Shown here: piece after piece, positions 8,687-16,940 of the stretch
Numbering within the stretch: the first letter of the stretch is position 1
Layout of the letters: each line of letters begins with the position of its first letter
Assembly (NCBI RefSeq): GCF_003330845.1
Contig: NZ_CP026121.1
Span: 8,103,501-8,167,500 of the forward strand
DNA: 64,000 bases
Direction: 5' to 3'
Source: Streptomyces sp. Go-475
Lineage (GTDB): Bacteria; Actinomycetota; Actinomycetes; Streptomycetales; Streptomycetaceae
Program-made: the position numbers and the translations under genes
Notes under the pieces: generated by a model
What the model saw: the letters and a program-made list of their open reading frames with translations, nothing else
Databases searched by the model: none
Told to the model about the DNA's origin: nothing

Positions 8687-8793
8687 CAGGCGGACCGTGG
8701 CGCGACGACGCCGGACGGCTCGACGTACGTCTCGTCGTCCACGCGGGCCACGGGCTCTTCGGCGCCGTGGGGGCCTGTGCGCCTGAGGTGCAT
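8686..8793 (-). pseudogene. Remnant of an FAH-family hydrolase gene (N-terminus only)
   Basis: A 35-codon reading frame with its own GGAG ribosome-binding site about 9 bases upstream of the ATG. The peptide MHLRRTGPHGAEEPVARVDD, followed by ETYVEPSGVV, resembles the first ~30 residues of fumarylacetoacetate hydrolase-type enzymes (pattern M-x-L-x-R-x-G-P-x-G-x-E-x-P with D-D and L/P-S-G-V-V). The frame then ends at TGA overlapping the dehydrogenase ATG. Complete FAH-family genes occur in actinobacterial sugar-acid operons of this kind, so I read it as an internal deletion leaving the translational start. It may still couple translation into the dehydrogenase. Confidence 0.45.
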
Positions 8794-8835
8794 GGGGCGA
8801 TCTCCGGAGTGTCGGCGGGGCGTGGAGTCAGGGAC

Positions 8836-9660
8836 TCATCGGTGCGGGCGCGCCAGCGGGCCGAGCGCGGCCCGGATCTCGTCGGCGGCTTCGGCCAGGG
8901 TGCGCAGGGGTGTGCGATAGGCCAGGGCGCTGACGCTCACAGCCCCGCTGGGTGCCGTGGGCGAGGCCGCGTAGACGGGAACCGCGAGACAGTTGACGCC
9001 GGGTTCGTTCTCCTGGTCGTCGAGGGCGTAGCCCTGTTCTGTGACGGTCCGCAGCTCGCTGTGCAGAGCCTCGGCCGTGCGGCAGGTGTGCCTGGTCCGG
9101 GGCTCCAGCGGCGAGTCGCCGATCCAGTCCCGGACCGCTTCCAGGGTGTCCAACCGGTGGGCCAGCAGCAGTTTCCCGACCGCGGTGGCGTGGGCGGGGT
9201 TGCGGCCGCCGATCGTCGAGGTCAGCCGGACGGCACCGGTGGGCGGGTCGACCTTGGCCCGGTAGACGATCTCCCGGCCGTCGAGGACCGCGTAGTGCGC
9301 CGTCTCGCCGAACCGGCGGGCCAGAGCCTCCAGTACCGGGCGGATGCGGACGTGCTCGGGGCGGGCCTCGTGGTGGGCGAAGGCCATGCGCAGGAACTCG
9401 TCCCCCAGCAGATACCGGCCGCGCGCGTCCTGCCCGGCCAGACCCGCGCGGCGCAGGGCGCCGAGGGCCCGGTGCACGGTCGGTTTCGGACTGCCGATCA
9501 CCCGGGTCAGCTCCTCCAGGCCCACGCCCCCGGGGTAGCGGGCGAGTTCCTTGAGGACGGCGAGGACACGGTCGGACCCGACCAGACGACCGCCGGCGGC
9601 GGGTTCCGAAACGTCCCCGCCGCGGTCTGTCGGTCCTCCGGGGAGCTGCGTATCCTCCAT
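8836..9660 (-). CDS. IclR-family transcriptional regulator
   Basis: A 274-residue regulator. The N-terminal winged helix covers about residues 20-90 (VLAVLKELARYPGGVGLEEL and IGSPKPTVHRALGALRRAG). The C-terminal ligand domain follows (AHYAVLDGREIVYRAKVD, and AVGKLLLAHR). The ATG at 9660 (MEDTQLPGG) is the most likely start; an upstream frame would run into the divergent operator region. It faces an IlvD/EDD-type dehydratase 49 bases away, so it probably controls both directions in response to a sugar acid or its breakdown product. Autoregulation is likely. Confidence 0.87.
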   Translation of the reverse strand: MEDTQLPGGPTDRGGDVSEPAAGGRLVGSDRVLAVLKELARYPGGVGLEELTRVIGSPKPTVHRALGALRRAGLAGQDARGRYLLGDEFLRMAFAHHEARPEHVRIRPVLEALARRFGETAHYAVLDGREIVYRAKVDPPTGAVRLTSTIGGRNPAHATAVGKLLLAHRLDTLEAVRDWIGDSPLEPRTRHTCRTAEALHSELRTVTEQGYALDDQENEPGVNCLAVPVYAASPTAPSGAVSVSALAYRTPLRTLAEAADEIRAALGPLARPHR

Positions 9661-9664
9661 GATG

Positions 9665-9699
9665 TTCCAGAGGTTAGACCCCCGTACCACGTACTGGAA
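9665..9699. promoter_or_regulatory. Inverted repeat in the IclR/dehydratase divergent promoter
   Basis: TTCCAG (9665-9670) and CTGGAA (9694-9699) are perfect inverted arms separated by 23 bases. Between them GTACCACGTAC adds a second GTAC...GTAC symmetry. The whole 49-base gap between the two divergent starts is taken up by this block, so it is the best candidate operator for the IclR-type regulator. TGGAA/TTCCA arms also occur in known IclR-type operators. Confidence 0.5.
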
Positions 9700-9709
9700 A
9701 GAGGCGGGT

Positions 9710-11422
9710 GTGGAGCTGCGCAGCGCACAGTGGTACGCAGGTCAGGACCGCAACGCCTACATCCACCGGGCGTGGATGCGACGCGGCGTCCCGGGCGACG
9801 CCTTCGACGGCCGTCCGCAGATCGCCCTCGCCAACACCGCCTCGGACCTGACGCCGTGCAACGCCCACCTGACCGAGGTGGCCGCCTCCGTCCGCGACGG
9901 CGTGTACGAGGCCGGCGGCATCCCGCTCGAACTGCCCGTCGTCTCGCTGGGGGAGACCCAGATGCGGCCCACCGCCATGCTCTGGCGCAACATGGCGGCG
10001 ATGGCGACGGAGGAGATGCTCCGGGCCAATCCGATCGACGGCGTGGTCCTGCTCGGCGGCTGCGACAAGACCATCCCGGCGCTGCTGATGGCCGCCGCCT
10101 CGGTGGACCTGCCCGCCGTCGTCGTGCCCGGCGGCCCGATGCTGACCGGCACCTTCCGCGGCCGGCCGCTGGGCTGCGGCACCGATGTGTGGCGGCTGTC
10201 GGAAGAGGTGCGGGCGGGCACCCTCTCCCAGGAGCAGTTCACCCGCTCCGAGTCGGCGATGATCCGCAGCCGCGGGCACTGCAACACCATGGGCACCGCC
10301 TCGACGATGGCGCTGGTGGCCGAGGCGCTGGGCACCGTCGTCCCCGGCGTCGCGGGCACACCTGCCCCGGACAGCCGGCTGCTGGAAGCCGCCCACGGGA
10401 CCGGCCGCCTGGCCGTGGAGCTGGTCGCCGCCGACCGGCGCCCGGGCACCTTCCTGACGAAGGCGTCCTTCCACAACGCGATCGTCGCGCTGGCCGCCAT
10501 CGGCGGATCGACCAACGCGGTCGTCCACCTCCTCGCCATCGCCGGCCGACTGGGCATCGACCTGACACTCGACGACTTCGACCGCGTCGGCTCCCGGGTC
10601 CCGGTGCTCGTGGACCTCCTCCCGGCCGGGCGTTTCCTCATGGAGGACTTCCACCGCGCCGGCGGCCTGCTCGCCGTCCTGCGCGAGGTCCGCGACCTGC
10701 TCGACCCCGAGGCGCTGACCGTCACCGGCCGCCCGCTGGTGACGTATCTGGACGAGGCCCCGATCTGGGACGGCGACGTCATCCGCACACGCGCCGAGCC
10801 CCTGGTGGCCGAGGGCGGCATCGCGGTGCTGCGGGGCAACCTGGCACCCGGCGGCGCCGTCATCAAACCGGCCGCCGCCTCCCCGCACCTGCTGCGCCAC
10901 CGCGGCCGGGCCGTCGTCTTCGACAGCATCGAGGACTTCCACGCCCGCATCGACGACCCGGACCTCGACGTCGACGCCGGCTCCGTCCTCGTCCTGCGCG
11001 GCTGCGGACCCAAGGGGTACCCGGGCATGCCCGAGGTGTCCAACATGCCGCTGCCCAAGAAGCTGCTGGAGCAGGGCGTACGTGACATGGTCCGCGTCTG
11101 CGACGGCCGGATGAGCGGCACGGCCTACGGCACCGTCGTCCTGCACGTCGCGCCCGAGGCGGCGGCCGGCGGCCCCCTGGCCGTGGTGCGCACGGGGGAC
11201 GTCATCAGCCTCGACGTCGCAGCCCGCCGCATCGACGTCGAGGTCCCCGCCGGCGAACTCGCCCGCCGCACCCCCGACGACGCCACCGTCGCCGGCTTCG
11301 CCCACCCGAGGCGCGGCTGGGAACGCCTCTACGTCGACCACGTCCTCCAGGCCGACGCGGGCGCCGACCTGGACTTCCTCGTCGGCTCCAGCGGCTCGGA
11401 GGTCAGCCGCGAGTCCCACTGA
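9710..11422 (+). CDS. IlvD/EDD-family dehydratase (probable sugar-acid dehydratase)
   Basis: A 570-residue dehydratase. Three cysteines fit the [2Fe-2S] type of the family: TPCNAHL, GGCDKTIPAL and RGHCNTMGTAST. Downstream motifs IGGSTNAVVHLLAIAGRLGI, GPKGYPGMPEV and CDGRMSGTAYG are all present. The family removes water from 2,3-dihydroxy acids; the setting with an IclR regulator and polyol dehydrogenase favours an aldonate (pentonate or hexonate) over the branched-chain amino acid precursor. The start is GTG at 9710, with AAAGAGG about 5 bases upstream; longer frames would overlap the divergent IclR gene. The substrate cannot be fixed from sequence. Confidence 0.88.
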   Translation: MELRSAQWYAGQDRNAYIHRAWMRRGVPGDAFDGRPQIALANTASDLTPCNAHLTEVAASVRDGVYEAGGIPLELPVVSLGETQMRPTAMLWRNMAAMATEEMLRANPIDGVVLLGGCDKTIPALLMAAASVDLPAVVVPGGPMLTGTFRGRPLGCGTDVWRLSEEVRAGTLSQEQFTRSESAMIRSRGHCNTMGTASTMALVAEALGTVVPGVAGTPAPDSRLLEAAHGTGRLAVELVAADRRPGTFLTKASFHNAIVALAAIGGSTNAVVHLLAIAGRLGIDLTLDDFDRVGSRVPVLVDLLPAGRFLMEDFHRAGGLLAVLREVRDLLDPEALTVTGRPLVTYLDEAPIWDGDVIRTRAEPLVAEGGIAVLRGNLAPGGAVIKPAAASPHLLRHRGRAVVFDSIEDFHARIDDPDLDVDAGSVLVLRGCGPKGYPGMPEVSNMPLPKKLLEQGVRDMVRVCDGRMSGTAYGTVVLHVAPEAAAGGPLAVVRTGDVISLDVAARRIDVEVPAGELARRTPDDATVAGFAHPRRGWERLYVDHVLQADAGADLDFLVGSSGSEVSRESH

Positions 11423-11458
11423 CCTGCCGAGTCCCCGTGCCCTGCCCGGCCCGGAGTC

Positions 11459-12640
11459 TCAGGGCCGCGCCACGAGTTCGCCGTGCTCGGGGTGCTCGTG
11501 CTCGCAGGTGTCGTCGATGCCGTAGGTGTCCCAGGCGGGGAACGGATCGTCGGCCGGCAGGGTCTCGCCGTCCGCCAGCAGGCAGTCGGTGAGCGCGGCG
11601 TGGAGCGCCTCGGCGCTCAGGTCCGTGCCGATGAAGACCAGCTCCTGGCCTGCCGGACCGTCGGTGTCGCGGGCGGCGGAGGGCTCGAAGCGTGCGACGG
11701 AGCCGGCCTGGGACCACAGCCCCGTCACGTGCGGGCGGCTGGCCAGGGTGAAGAAGCCCTTGGAGCGCAGCACCTGGCCGTAGGCGCCGCTGTCCATCTC
11801 CTCGGTCACGAACCGCCACAACCGCCCTGGGTGGAAAGGCAGTTCGGAGCGGAAGACGGTGGAGGAGATGCCGTACTCCTCGGTCTCCGGGACGTGTTCG
11901 CCGTTGAGTTCCATGACCCAGCCGGGGGCCTGCTGGGCACGCTCCAGGTCGAACAGCCGGGTGCCGAGCACCTGCGCCAGCTCCACGCGTCCGTGGACGG
12001 CGGGCACGATCCGGGCCACCGGGTTGAGGCGCGCCAGTGTCGCCCGCAGCCGCTCGGCGGCGGCGTCGTCGACCAGGTCGAGCTTGTTGAGGACGATGAC
12101 GTCGGCGAACTCGATCTGGTCCATCAGCAGGTCGCTGACGGTGCGTTCGTCGTCCTCGTACTGGTCGAGGCCGCGCTCGGCCAGCTCGTCGCCGGCGGCC
12201 AGTTCCGACAGGAAGTTGGCGGCGTCGACGACCGTGACCATGGTGTCCAGCCGGGCGAGGTCGCCCAGTGTGGCGCCGTCGTCGCGGGCGAAGGCGAAGG
12301 TCGCCGCGACCGGCATGGGTTCGGAAATGCCGCTGGACTCGATGAGGAGATAGTCGAAGCGGCCCTCCCGGGCCAGTCGGTCGACCTCCTCCAGCAGGTC
12401 GTCTCGGAGCGTGCAGCAGATGCACCCGTTGGTCATCTCGACCAGGCGTTCCTCGGTACGCGACAGCGCGGCCTCGCCGCCGCGCACCAGCGCCGCGTCG
12501 ATGTTGACCTCGCTCATGTCGTTGACGATGACCGCGACGCGCAGCCCCTCACGGTTGCCGAGCACGTGATTGAGCAGCGTGGTCTTTCCCGCGCCGAGGA
12601 AACCGGACAGAACGGTCACCGGCAGCCGGTCGTGCCTCAT
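11459..12640 (-). CDS. CobW/ZNG1-family GTP-binding zinc metallochaperone
   Basis: A 393-residue G3E GTPase. The P-loop is [16 protein letters not shown] (residues ~12-27). The metal-binding CxCC motif appears as [17 protein letters not shown] near residue 70-80. Further motifs are [10 protein letters not shown] (Walker B-like) and LNKLDLV (guanine specificity). The C-terminal CobW_C domain ends in a His/Glu-rich tail ([10 protein letters not shown]). Members deliver zinc, or cobalt in the classical CobW, to client enzymes. A GGAGGAGG lies 6 bases before the ATG. An inverted repeat resembling a Zur operator sits 38-58 bases upstream, which fits expression under zinc shortage. Confidence 0.88.
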   Translation of the reverse strand: MRHDRLPVTVLSGFLGAGKTTLLNHVLGNREGLRVAVIVNDMSEVNIDAALVRGGEAALSRTEERLVEMTNGCICCTLRDDLLEEVDRLAREGRFDYLLIESSGISEPMPVAATFAFARDDGATLGDLARLDTMVTVVDAANFLSELAAGDELAERGLDQYEDDERTVSDLLMDQIEFADVIVLNKLDLVDDAAAERLRATLARLNPVARIVPAVHGRVELAQVLGTRLFDLERAQQAPGWVMELNGEHVPETEEYGISSTVFRSELPFHPGRLWRFVTEEMDSGAYGQVLRSKGFFTLASRPHVTGLWSQAGSVARFEPSAARDTDGPAGQELVFIGTDLSAEALHAALTDCLLADGETLPADDPFPAWDTYGIDDTCEHEHPEHGELVARP

Positions 12641-12677
12641 CCCTGAACCTCCTCCGACGGGCGAGGAAGACGCTATA

Positions 12678-12698
12678 TGAAAACGGATCCCGTTTCCA
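12678..12698 (-). promoter_or_regulatory. Zur-box-like inverted repeat upstream of the CobW-type gene
   Basis: Reading the plus strand, TGAAAACGG, ATC, CCGTTTCCA form 9-base arms with 8 of 9 positions paired. On the minus strand it runs into TTTTCATATAG, an AT-rich element that could be a -10 region for the GTPase gene. Streptomyces Zur sites are AT-rich inverted repeats of the TGAAAA...TTTTCA type; the outer arms fit, but the central spacing is longer than the published 7-1-7 form, so the match is imperfect. Confidence 0.45.
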
Positions 12699-12715
12699 GT
12701 TGTGCTCTCGCGAGC

Positions 12716-14002
12716 TCAGTCGTGCGGGGCCGGAAGCTCCCGTCCCAGGCGGGCGAGTGGGGACAACGCGATGATCACGGGGGACAGCATCATGCCCGCC
12801 GCCGTCACCAGCAGGCTCGTGCGCAAGCCCCACTCCTCGGCGAGGAACCCGCCGGTCAGCGAACCGAGCGGGGTCATCCCCATGCCGACGAAGGTGATGG
12901 TCGCGGCCGCCCGGCCCTGCATCCCGTCCGGGGTGACGGCCTGCCGGACGGCCATGACCGTGACGTTCACCAACTGGCCGCCGCACCCGAACACGAAGCC
13001 CACCGCGAGGAGCGCGGGAACCGTCACCGCGGAGGAGCCCCGCAACGCGGGCACCCACAGGAACACACCGTCGCCGAGTGCCGCCGCGCCCACGAGCACC
13101 GCGCCGTGACCGAACCGGCCCGGCAGGCGCGCGGCCAGCAGCGAGCCCAGGAGCGCGCCCGGCCCCGCCGCCGTGAGCGCCAGCCCGACGACGGTGCCCG
13201 ACAGGTGCAGTTCCCGCGGCAGGAAGAGCAGATAGACGGTCATCACGGCCGCGAAGGAGAACTGGAAGGCGGCCGAGGCCAGGCACACGGTCCGCAGCGC
13301 GGCGTCGCCGGCGACGAAACGCAGGCCCTCGTGAATGCGACGCCACACCCGACGGGCCTGCTCCGGGCGCTCCGGCACCGCTTCGGCTCGGCGGATCCGC
13401 CGGATCGACAGGAACGACAGCGCGAAGAACAGCGCGCCGGAGGCCGCGGCCAGAGGCGCCGACAGCAGGGACACCAGCGCACCGCCGAGAGCGGGGCCGC
13501 CGATCTGCGCCGCGGACCGGCTGCCCTCCAACGCGCTGTTGCCCGCCACCAGTCGGTCGCGTTCCACCAGCCGGACGACAGACGCCTGGTACGCCACGTC
13601 GAAGAAGACGGACAGGGCCCCGACGGCGAAGGCGAGCGCGAGCAGGGCGGGAAGGCCGAGCCAGCCGAGGAGAGCGGCCAGGGCGGCGGCGCCCAGGGCC
13701 AGGGCCCGGCCGGCGTCCGTGAGCACCATCGTCGTGCGGGTCCGCCACCTGTCCACCCACGCGCCGACGAAGAGCGAGAGCAACAGGATCGGCGCCTGCC
13801 CCACCGCGCGGAGCACGCCCAGCTGGCCGGGGCCGGTGTGGAGCGTCAGGACGGCGAAGAGCGGCAGGACCACCAGGGTCGTGTGTTCGCCGAGCTGGGA
13901 GGCCGTCTGACCCATCCAGAGCCTGCGGAAGTCGGCGTCCCGCCACAGGCTCGGCGGAACGGGCCGGTCGGAATCGGACACGGCGGAGGAAGCGGACGGC
14001 AC
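12716..14002 (-). CDS. MFS transporter (MFS_3, EntS-like exporter type)
   Basis: A 428-residue major facilitator with about 12 hydrophobic segments. The N-terminal SLWRDADFRRLWMGQTASQL and the loop GAWVDRWRTRTTMVLTDAGR (cytoplasmic loop 2-3 motif) are typical of the enterobactin-exporter-like MFS_3 group. GTG at 14002 was chosen because AAGGGA lies about 6 bases upstream and the protein then begins near the usual W-R-x-x-D-F-R-R-L-W. It lies upstream of the zinc GTPase on the same strand, but a 75-base gap with an own promoter separates them. Likely an exporter of a small molecule or antibiotic; substrate unknown. Confidence 0.85.
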   Translation of the reverse strand: MPSASSAVSDSDRPVPPSLWRDADFRRLWMGQTASQLGEHTTLVVLPLFAVLTLHTGPGQLGVLRAVGQAPILLLSLFVGAWVDRWRTRTTMVLTDAGRALALGAAALAALLGWLGLPALLALAFAVGALSVFFDVAYQASVVRLVERDRLVAGNSALEGSRSAAQIGGPALGGALVSLLSAPLAAASGALFFALSFLSIRRIRRAEAVPERPEQARRVWRRIHEGLRFVAGDAALRTVCLASAAFQFSFAAVMTVYLLFLPRELHLSGTVVGLALTAAGPGALLGSLLAARLPGRFGHGAVLVGAAALGDGVFLWVPALRGSSAVTVPALLAVGFVFGCGGQLVNVTVMAVRQAVTPDGMQGRAAATITFVGMGMTPLGSLTGGFLAEEWGLRTSLLVTAAGMMLSPVIIALSPLARLGRELPAPHD

Positions 14003-14017
14003 GGGGAATCCCTTGTG

Positions 14018-14029
14018 GTTGCCGGCAAC
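14018..14029. promoter_or_regulatory. 12-bp perfect palindrome upstream of the MFS gene
   Basis: GTTGCCGGCAAC is self-complementary over 12 bases and lies 16-27 bases upstream of the GTG start of the MFS transporter. This is a plausible operator position for a TetR- or MarR-type repressor, but no such regulator gene is adjacent. Confidence 0.35.
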
Positions 14030-14226
14030 GAAACCCGCCACCGCGCACGACAGACGTGCACCGGCGGTTCGGGCAGGGGAAGGCTCGCTTTGCCGCAACA
14101 CCAGGGGCAGCACGCGATGACAGGCCGGTCACGGCCGAAACGTCAACGCGCGCTCAGAACACCGACCATGTCTTCGCTCCTCGGAGTGACTCGCTGCGTG
14201 CGCACCCTAGCCGTCGACGGCCCGGC

Positions 14227-14243
14227 GCGAAAAGCGATTTCGC
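14227..14243 (-). terminator. Hairpin downstream of the class A PBP
   Basis: GCGAAA (14227-14232), a five-base loop and TTTCGC (14238-14243) pair perfectly. The position, about 60 bases after the PBP stop in the direction of transcription, suits a terminator. The stem is short. Confidence 0.4.
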
Positions 14244-14302
14244 TCCCTACCGTTTCCACCGGTGACGGCGGCCTCCCGGACGCGGCCCGGCGGGTGAGGG
14301 CC

Positions 14303-16780
14303 TCAGTTCCGCGGACGCATCGACGGCCCGGGGGCCTCCCCCTGCCCCTGGCCTCCGGTTCCCGGGCCGAAGAGGCCGCCCGTGGTGCCGGTGCCGGTCT
14401 GCGACGGGGAGGGCGACGGGGTCGGGGAGGTGCACCCGCCGGGGATGTCGCTGCACGGCGTGAGGGACGGGGTGGGAGACGGGGCCGACGGGGTGGGGGA
14501 GGGGGTGGGGGACGCGCTGGGCGTCGGAGACGGGCCGGGGGACGGCGCGCCGTTCTCGTTCGCGCCCTGGCCGAGTTGCGGCGCGGCGGGGAAGGAGAGC
14601 ACCGGCCGGCCCTGGAGGGCCGCGGTCATGTAGCCCAGCCAGACCTGGGTGGGCATGTCGGCGCCGAAGACCTTGCTGTAACCGCCGACCCCGGCCATCG
14701 ACTGCAGGCCCGAGTTCTTCGGGTTCTCCTTGAACATGGCGACCGCCGTGGACAGTTGCGGCGTGTAGCCGATGAACCAGGCGGACTTGTAGTCGTCGGT
14801 GGTGCCGGTCTTGCCGGCGGCGGGCCGCCCGAGGGCGAGGGCGTTGGTGCCGGTGCCGTGCTTGACGACGTCCTGCAGGACGTCGGTGACGGTGTCGGCG
14901 GTCGAGGCGGGCATGGCCCGGGCGCCGGCGGGTGCCTGGAATCCGGGGAGCTGCTGACCCGCGTGCAGGACCTTGGTGACGGAGTACGGCTGGTGGCGCA
15001 CGCCGTGGTCGGCGAACGTGCCGTAGGCGTCGGCCATCCGGATGGCCGACGGGGTGGAGGTGCCGATGTAGAAGCCGGCGGTGTCGTACTGCAGGGTGTT
15101 GCGCAGCAGACCGGCCTGCAGCGCCTCGTTCTCCACGTTGTCGTAGCCCACGTACTCCCCGAGCTGCACGTACGGCGTGTTGACCGACTGCTCCATCGCC
15201 TTGCGCAGGGTGATGTACCCCCACTTGGTGGGCGTGTCGTTCTGCTGGTGCAGCAGTCCGGTGGGGTCGCTGCCGTCGGGGAGGTACTGGCCCTGCTGGT
15301 TCTTGATCTTGATGCCGTCGTCGCCGTCGAACTTGCTCTCCGGTGTGATGGGCGACGGCGGTTGGCCGGGGGAGAGCACGGCGCCGTGGTCGAGCGCGGC
15401 GGCGAGGTCGAACGGCTTGAACGTGGAGCCGACCGGCACGCCGGAGCTGTCGGCGTTGTCGGTGTAGTGGCCCTTGTTCCACCCGTCCCCGCCGTACAGG
15501 GCGACGATGGCCCCCGTGGTCGGGTCGACGGAGGCGGCACCGACCTGCACGTTCCGGTCGGCCGCCCGGTGGCCGGGGTCCAGGTGCTGCTTGCGCATCG
15601 CCGCCACCGAGGAACTCAGCGCGGCCACATCGTGCTTGTCGAACGTCGTGTGGATCTGGTAGCCGCCCTCGTTCAGCTGCTCGTCGGTGATCGACGAGTG
15701 CTGTTCGACGTACTGCTCGGCGGTCTGCACCAGATAGCCGATCTGTCCGCTCATGGAGCCCCGTCCGCGCATCGGCCCGGGCGTCGGGAAACCGGCGTGC
15801 AGGTAACGGTCCTTCTGCGCCGCGCTGATCTTGCCGATGGCCGCCATCCGCCCCAGGACGTACTTCCAGCGGGCCACGGCCGGTGCCCGCTGCTGCGGGT
15901 CGTCGGCGTTCATCATCACGCTGGGCGCGTTCACCGTGGCCGCCAGGAACGCGCCCTGGCTGACGGACAGTTTCTCCACGGGAATGCCGTAGTAGGCCTC
16001 GGACGCCGCCTCGATGCCGTAGGCGCCCCGGCCGTAGTAGCAGGTGTTGAGGTAGCCCTGGAGGATCTGCCGCTTGCTGAGCTTCCCGCCGATCTTCAGG
16101 GAGATCATGATCTCTTCGAGCTTGCGCGAGAGGGTCTGGCTCTGGTTGAGGTACGCGTTCTTGACGAACTGCTGGGTGATGGTCGACCCGGACTGCACCT
16201 CACCGCCCTGCGCCATGTGGTAGACCGCCCGCAGGATGCCCTGCGGGTCGACGCCCGGGTCGGTGTAGAACGAGGCGTTCTCGGCCGCGAGGAAATCCCA
16301 CTGGACCGCGGAGGGCACCTGGGAGAGGGTCACGTTCTGCCGGTCGACCTGGCCGACCTCCGCCATCTGGGAGCCGTCCGACCAGTAGAAGGTGTTCGCC
16401 TGTGTCTGCGTGTCCGGGTTGACGCTGGGAATGGACACGGTCGCGTACGCGTAGGCCACCGTGGCGAGCAGGCTGCCGCACACCGTCAGGAACAGTCCGG
16501 CCAGTTGCTTCCACGACGGCAACCAGCGCCGCACGCCGCGCCTGCCCGCCCGCGGATAGTCGACGATCCTGCGCTTGCCCGACGGCCGTCGCCGCGACGA
16601 CGGCCCGGTGCTCCCCGAGGCGCCGCGTGTCCGCGGCCGGCCTTTCCCGCGCGCGGGCCGCCGGTTCGCCGTCCGGGCGGCCCTGCGCATCTCCGCACGC
16701 GTCATCCGGGCCTGCCCGTCCGCAGGGGGTGCGGCGTACTCGCCGCCCGGCCAGGACGGTTCGCTGCGGCCATCGCTCAT
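14303..16780 (-). CDS. Class A penicillin-binding protein (transglycosylase/transpeptidase)
   Basis: An 825-residue bifunctional peptidoglycan synthase. A long Arg-rich cytoplasmic tail (residues ~25-85) precedes one membrane anchor (LAGLFLTVCGSLLATVAYAY). The GT51 domain shows AAENASFYTDPG (catalytic Glu) and SGSTITQQFVKNAYL. The transpeptidase domain shows GSTFKPFDLA (active Ser, SxxK), SVN in MEQSVNTPYVQ, and AGKTGTTDDYKSAWFIGYTP (KTG box). The C-terminus is a Pro/Ser/Thr-rich repeat tail. ATG at 16780 (MSDGRSEP) was chosen for its GAAGG upstream; an ATG 33 bases further up is possible. It polymerises and cross-links the wall outside the membrane. Confidence 0.92.
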   Translation of the reverse strand: MSDGRSEPSWPGGEYAAPPADGQARMTRAEMRRAARTANRRPARGKGRPRTRGASGSTGPSSRRRPSGKRRIVDYPRAGRRGVRRWLPSWKQLAGLFLTVCGSLLATVAYAYATVSIPSVNPDTQTQANTFYWSDGSQMAEVGQVDRQNVTLSQVPSAVQWDFLAAENASFYTDPGVDPQGILRAVYHMAQGGEVQSGSTITQQFVKNAYLNQSQTLSRKLEEIMISLKIGGKLSKRQILQGYLNTCYYGRGAYGIEAASEAYYGIPVEKLSVSQGAFLAATVNAPSVMMNADDPQQRAPAVARWKYVLGRMAAIGKISAAQKDRYLHAGFPTPGPMRGRGSMSGQIGYLVQTAEQYVEQHSSITDEQLNEGGYQIHTTFDKHDVAALSSSVAAMRKQHLDPGHRAADRNVQVGAASVDPTTGAIVALYGGDGWNKGHYTDNADSSGVPVGSTFKPFDLAAALDHGAVLSPGQPPSPITPESKFDGDDGIKIKNQQGQYLPDGSDPTGLLHQQNDTPTKWGYITLRKAMEQSVNTPYVQLGEYVGYDNVENEALQAGLLRNTLQYDTAGFYIGTSTPSAIRMADAYGTFADHGVRHQPYSVTKVLHAGQQLPGFQAPAGARAMPASTADTVTDVLQDVVKHGTGTNALALGRPAAGKTGTTDDYKSAWFIGYTPQLSTAVAMFKENPKNSGLQSMAGVGGYSKVFGADMPTQVWLGYMTAALQGRPVLSFPAAPQLGQGANENGAPSPGPSPTPSASPTPSPTPSAPSPTPSLTPCSDIPGGCTSPTPSPSPSQTGTGTTGGLFGPGTGGQGQGEAPGPSMRPRN

Positions 16781-16940
16781 TCTTGCTTGCCTTCGGTGAG
16801 ATGCGGAGGGCATGAGCGTAAGCGGCCGCACCGGCGCGAGTCGGACCGTTTGGGCTGATGTTGACCGGCTCATCGGGCAGATATTCCGGTCTTCTTGCAC
16901 TGTCTCTTGCATTGCCCCTTGCCGGCGAAGGGGCGCGTGA

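Larger units (their letters stand above)
14003..14302. other. 300-base gap between PBP and MFS genes
   Basis: No convincing gene is present. The stretch holds the MFS promoter region with a 12-bp palindrome, and further right a GCGAAA/TTTCGC hairpin that is annotated separately as the probable end of the penicillin-binding protein transcript. Confidence 0.5.
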
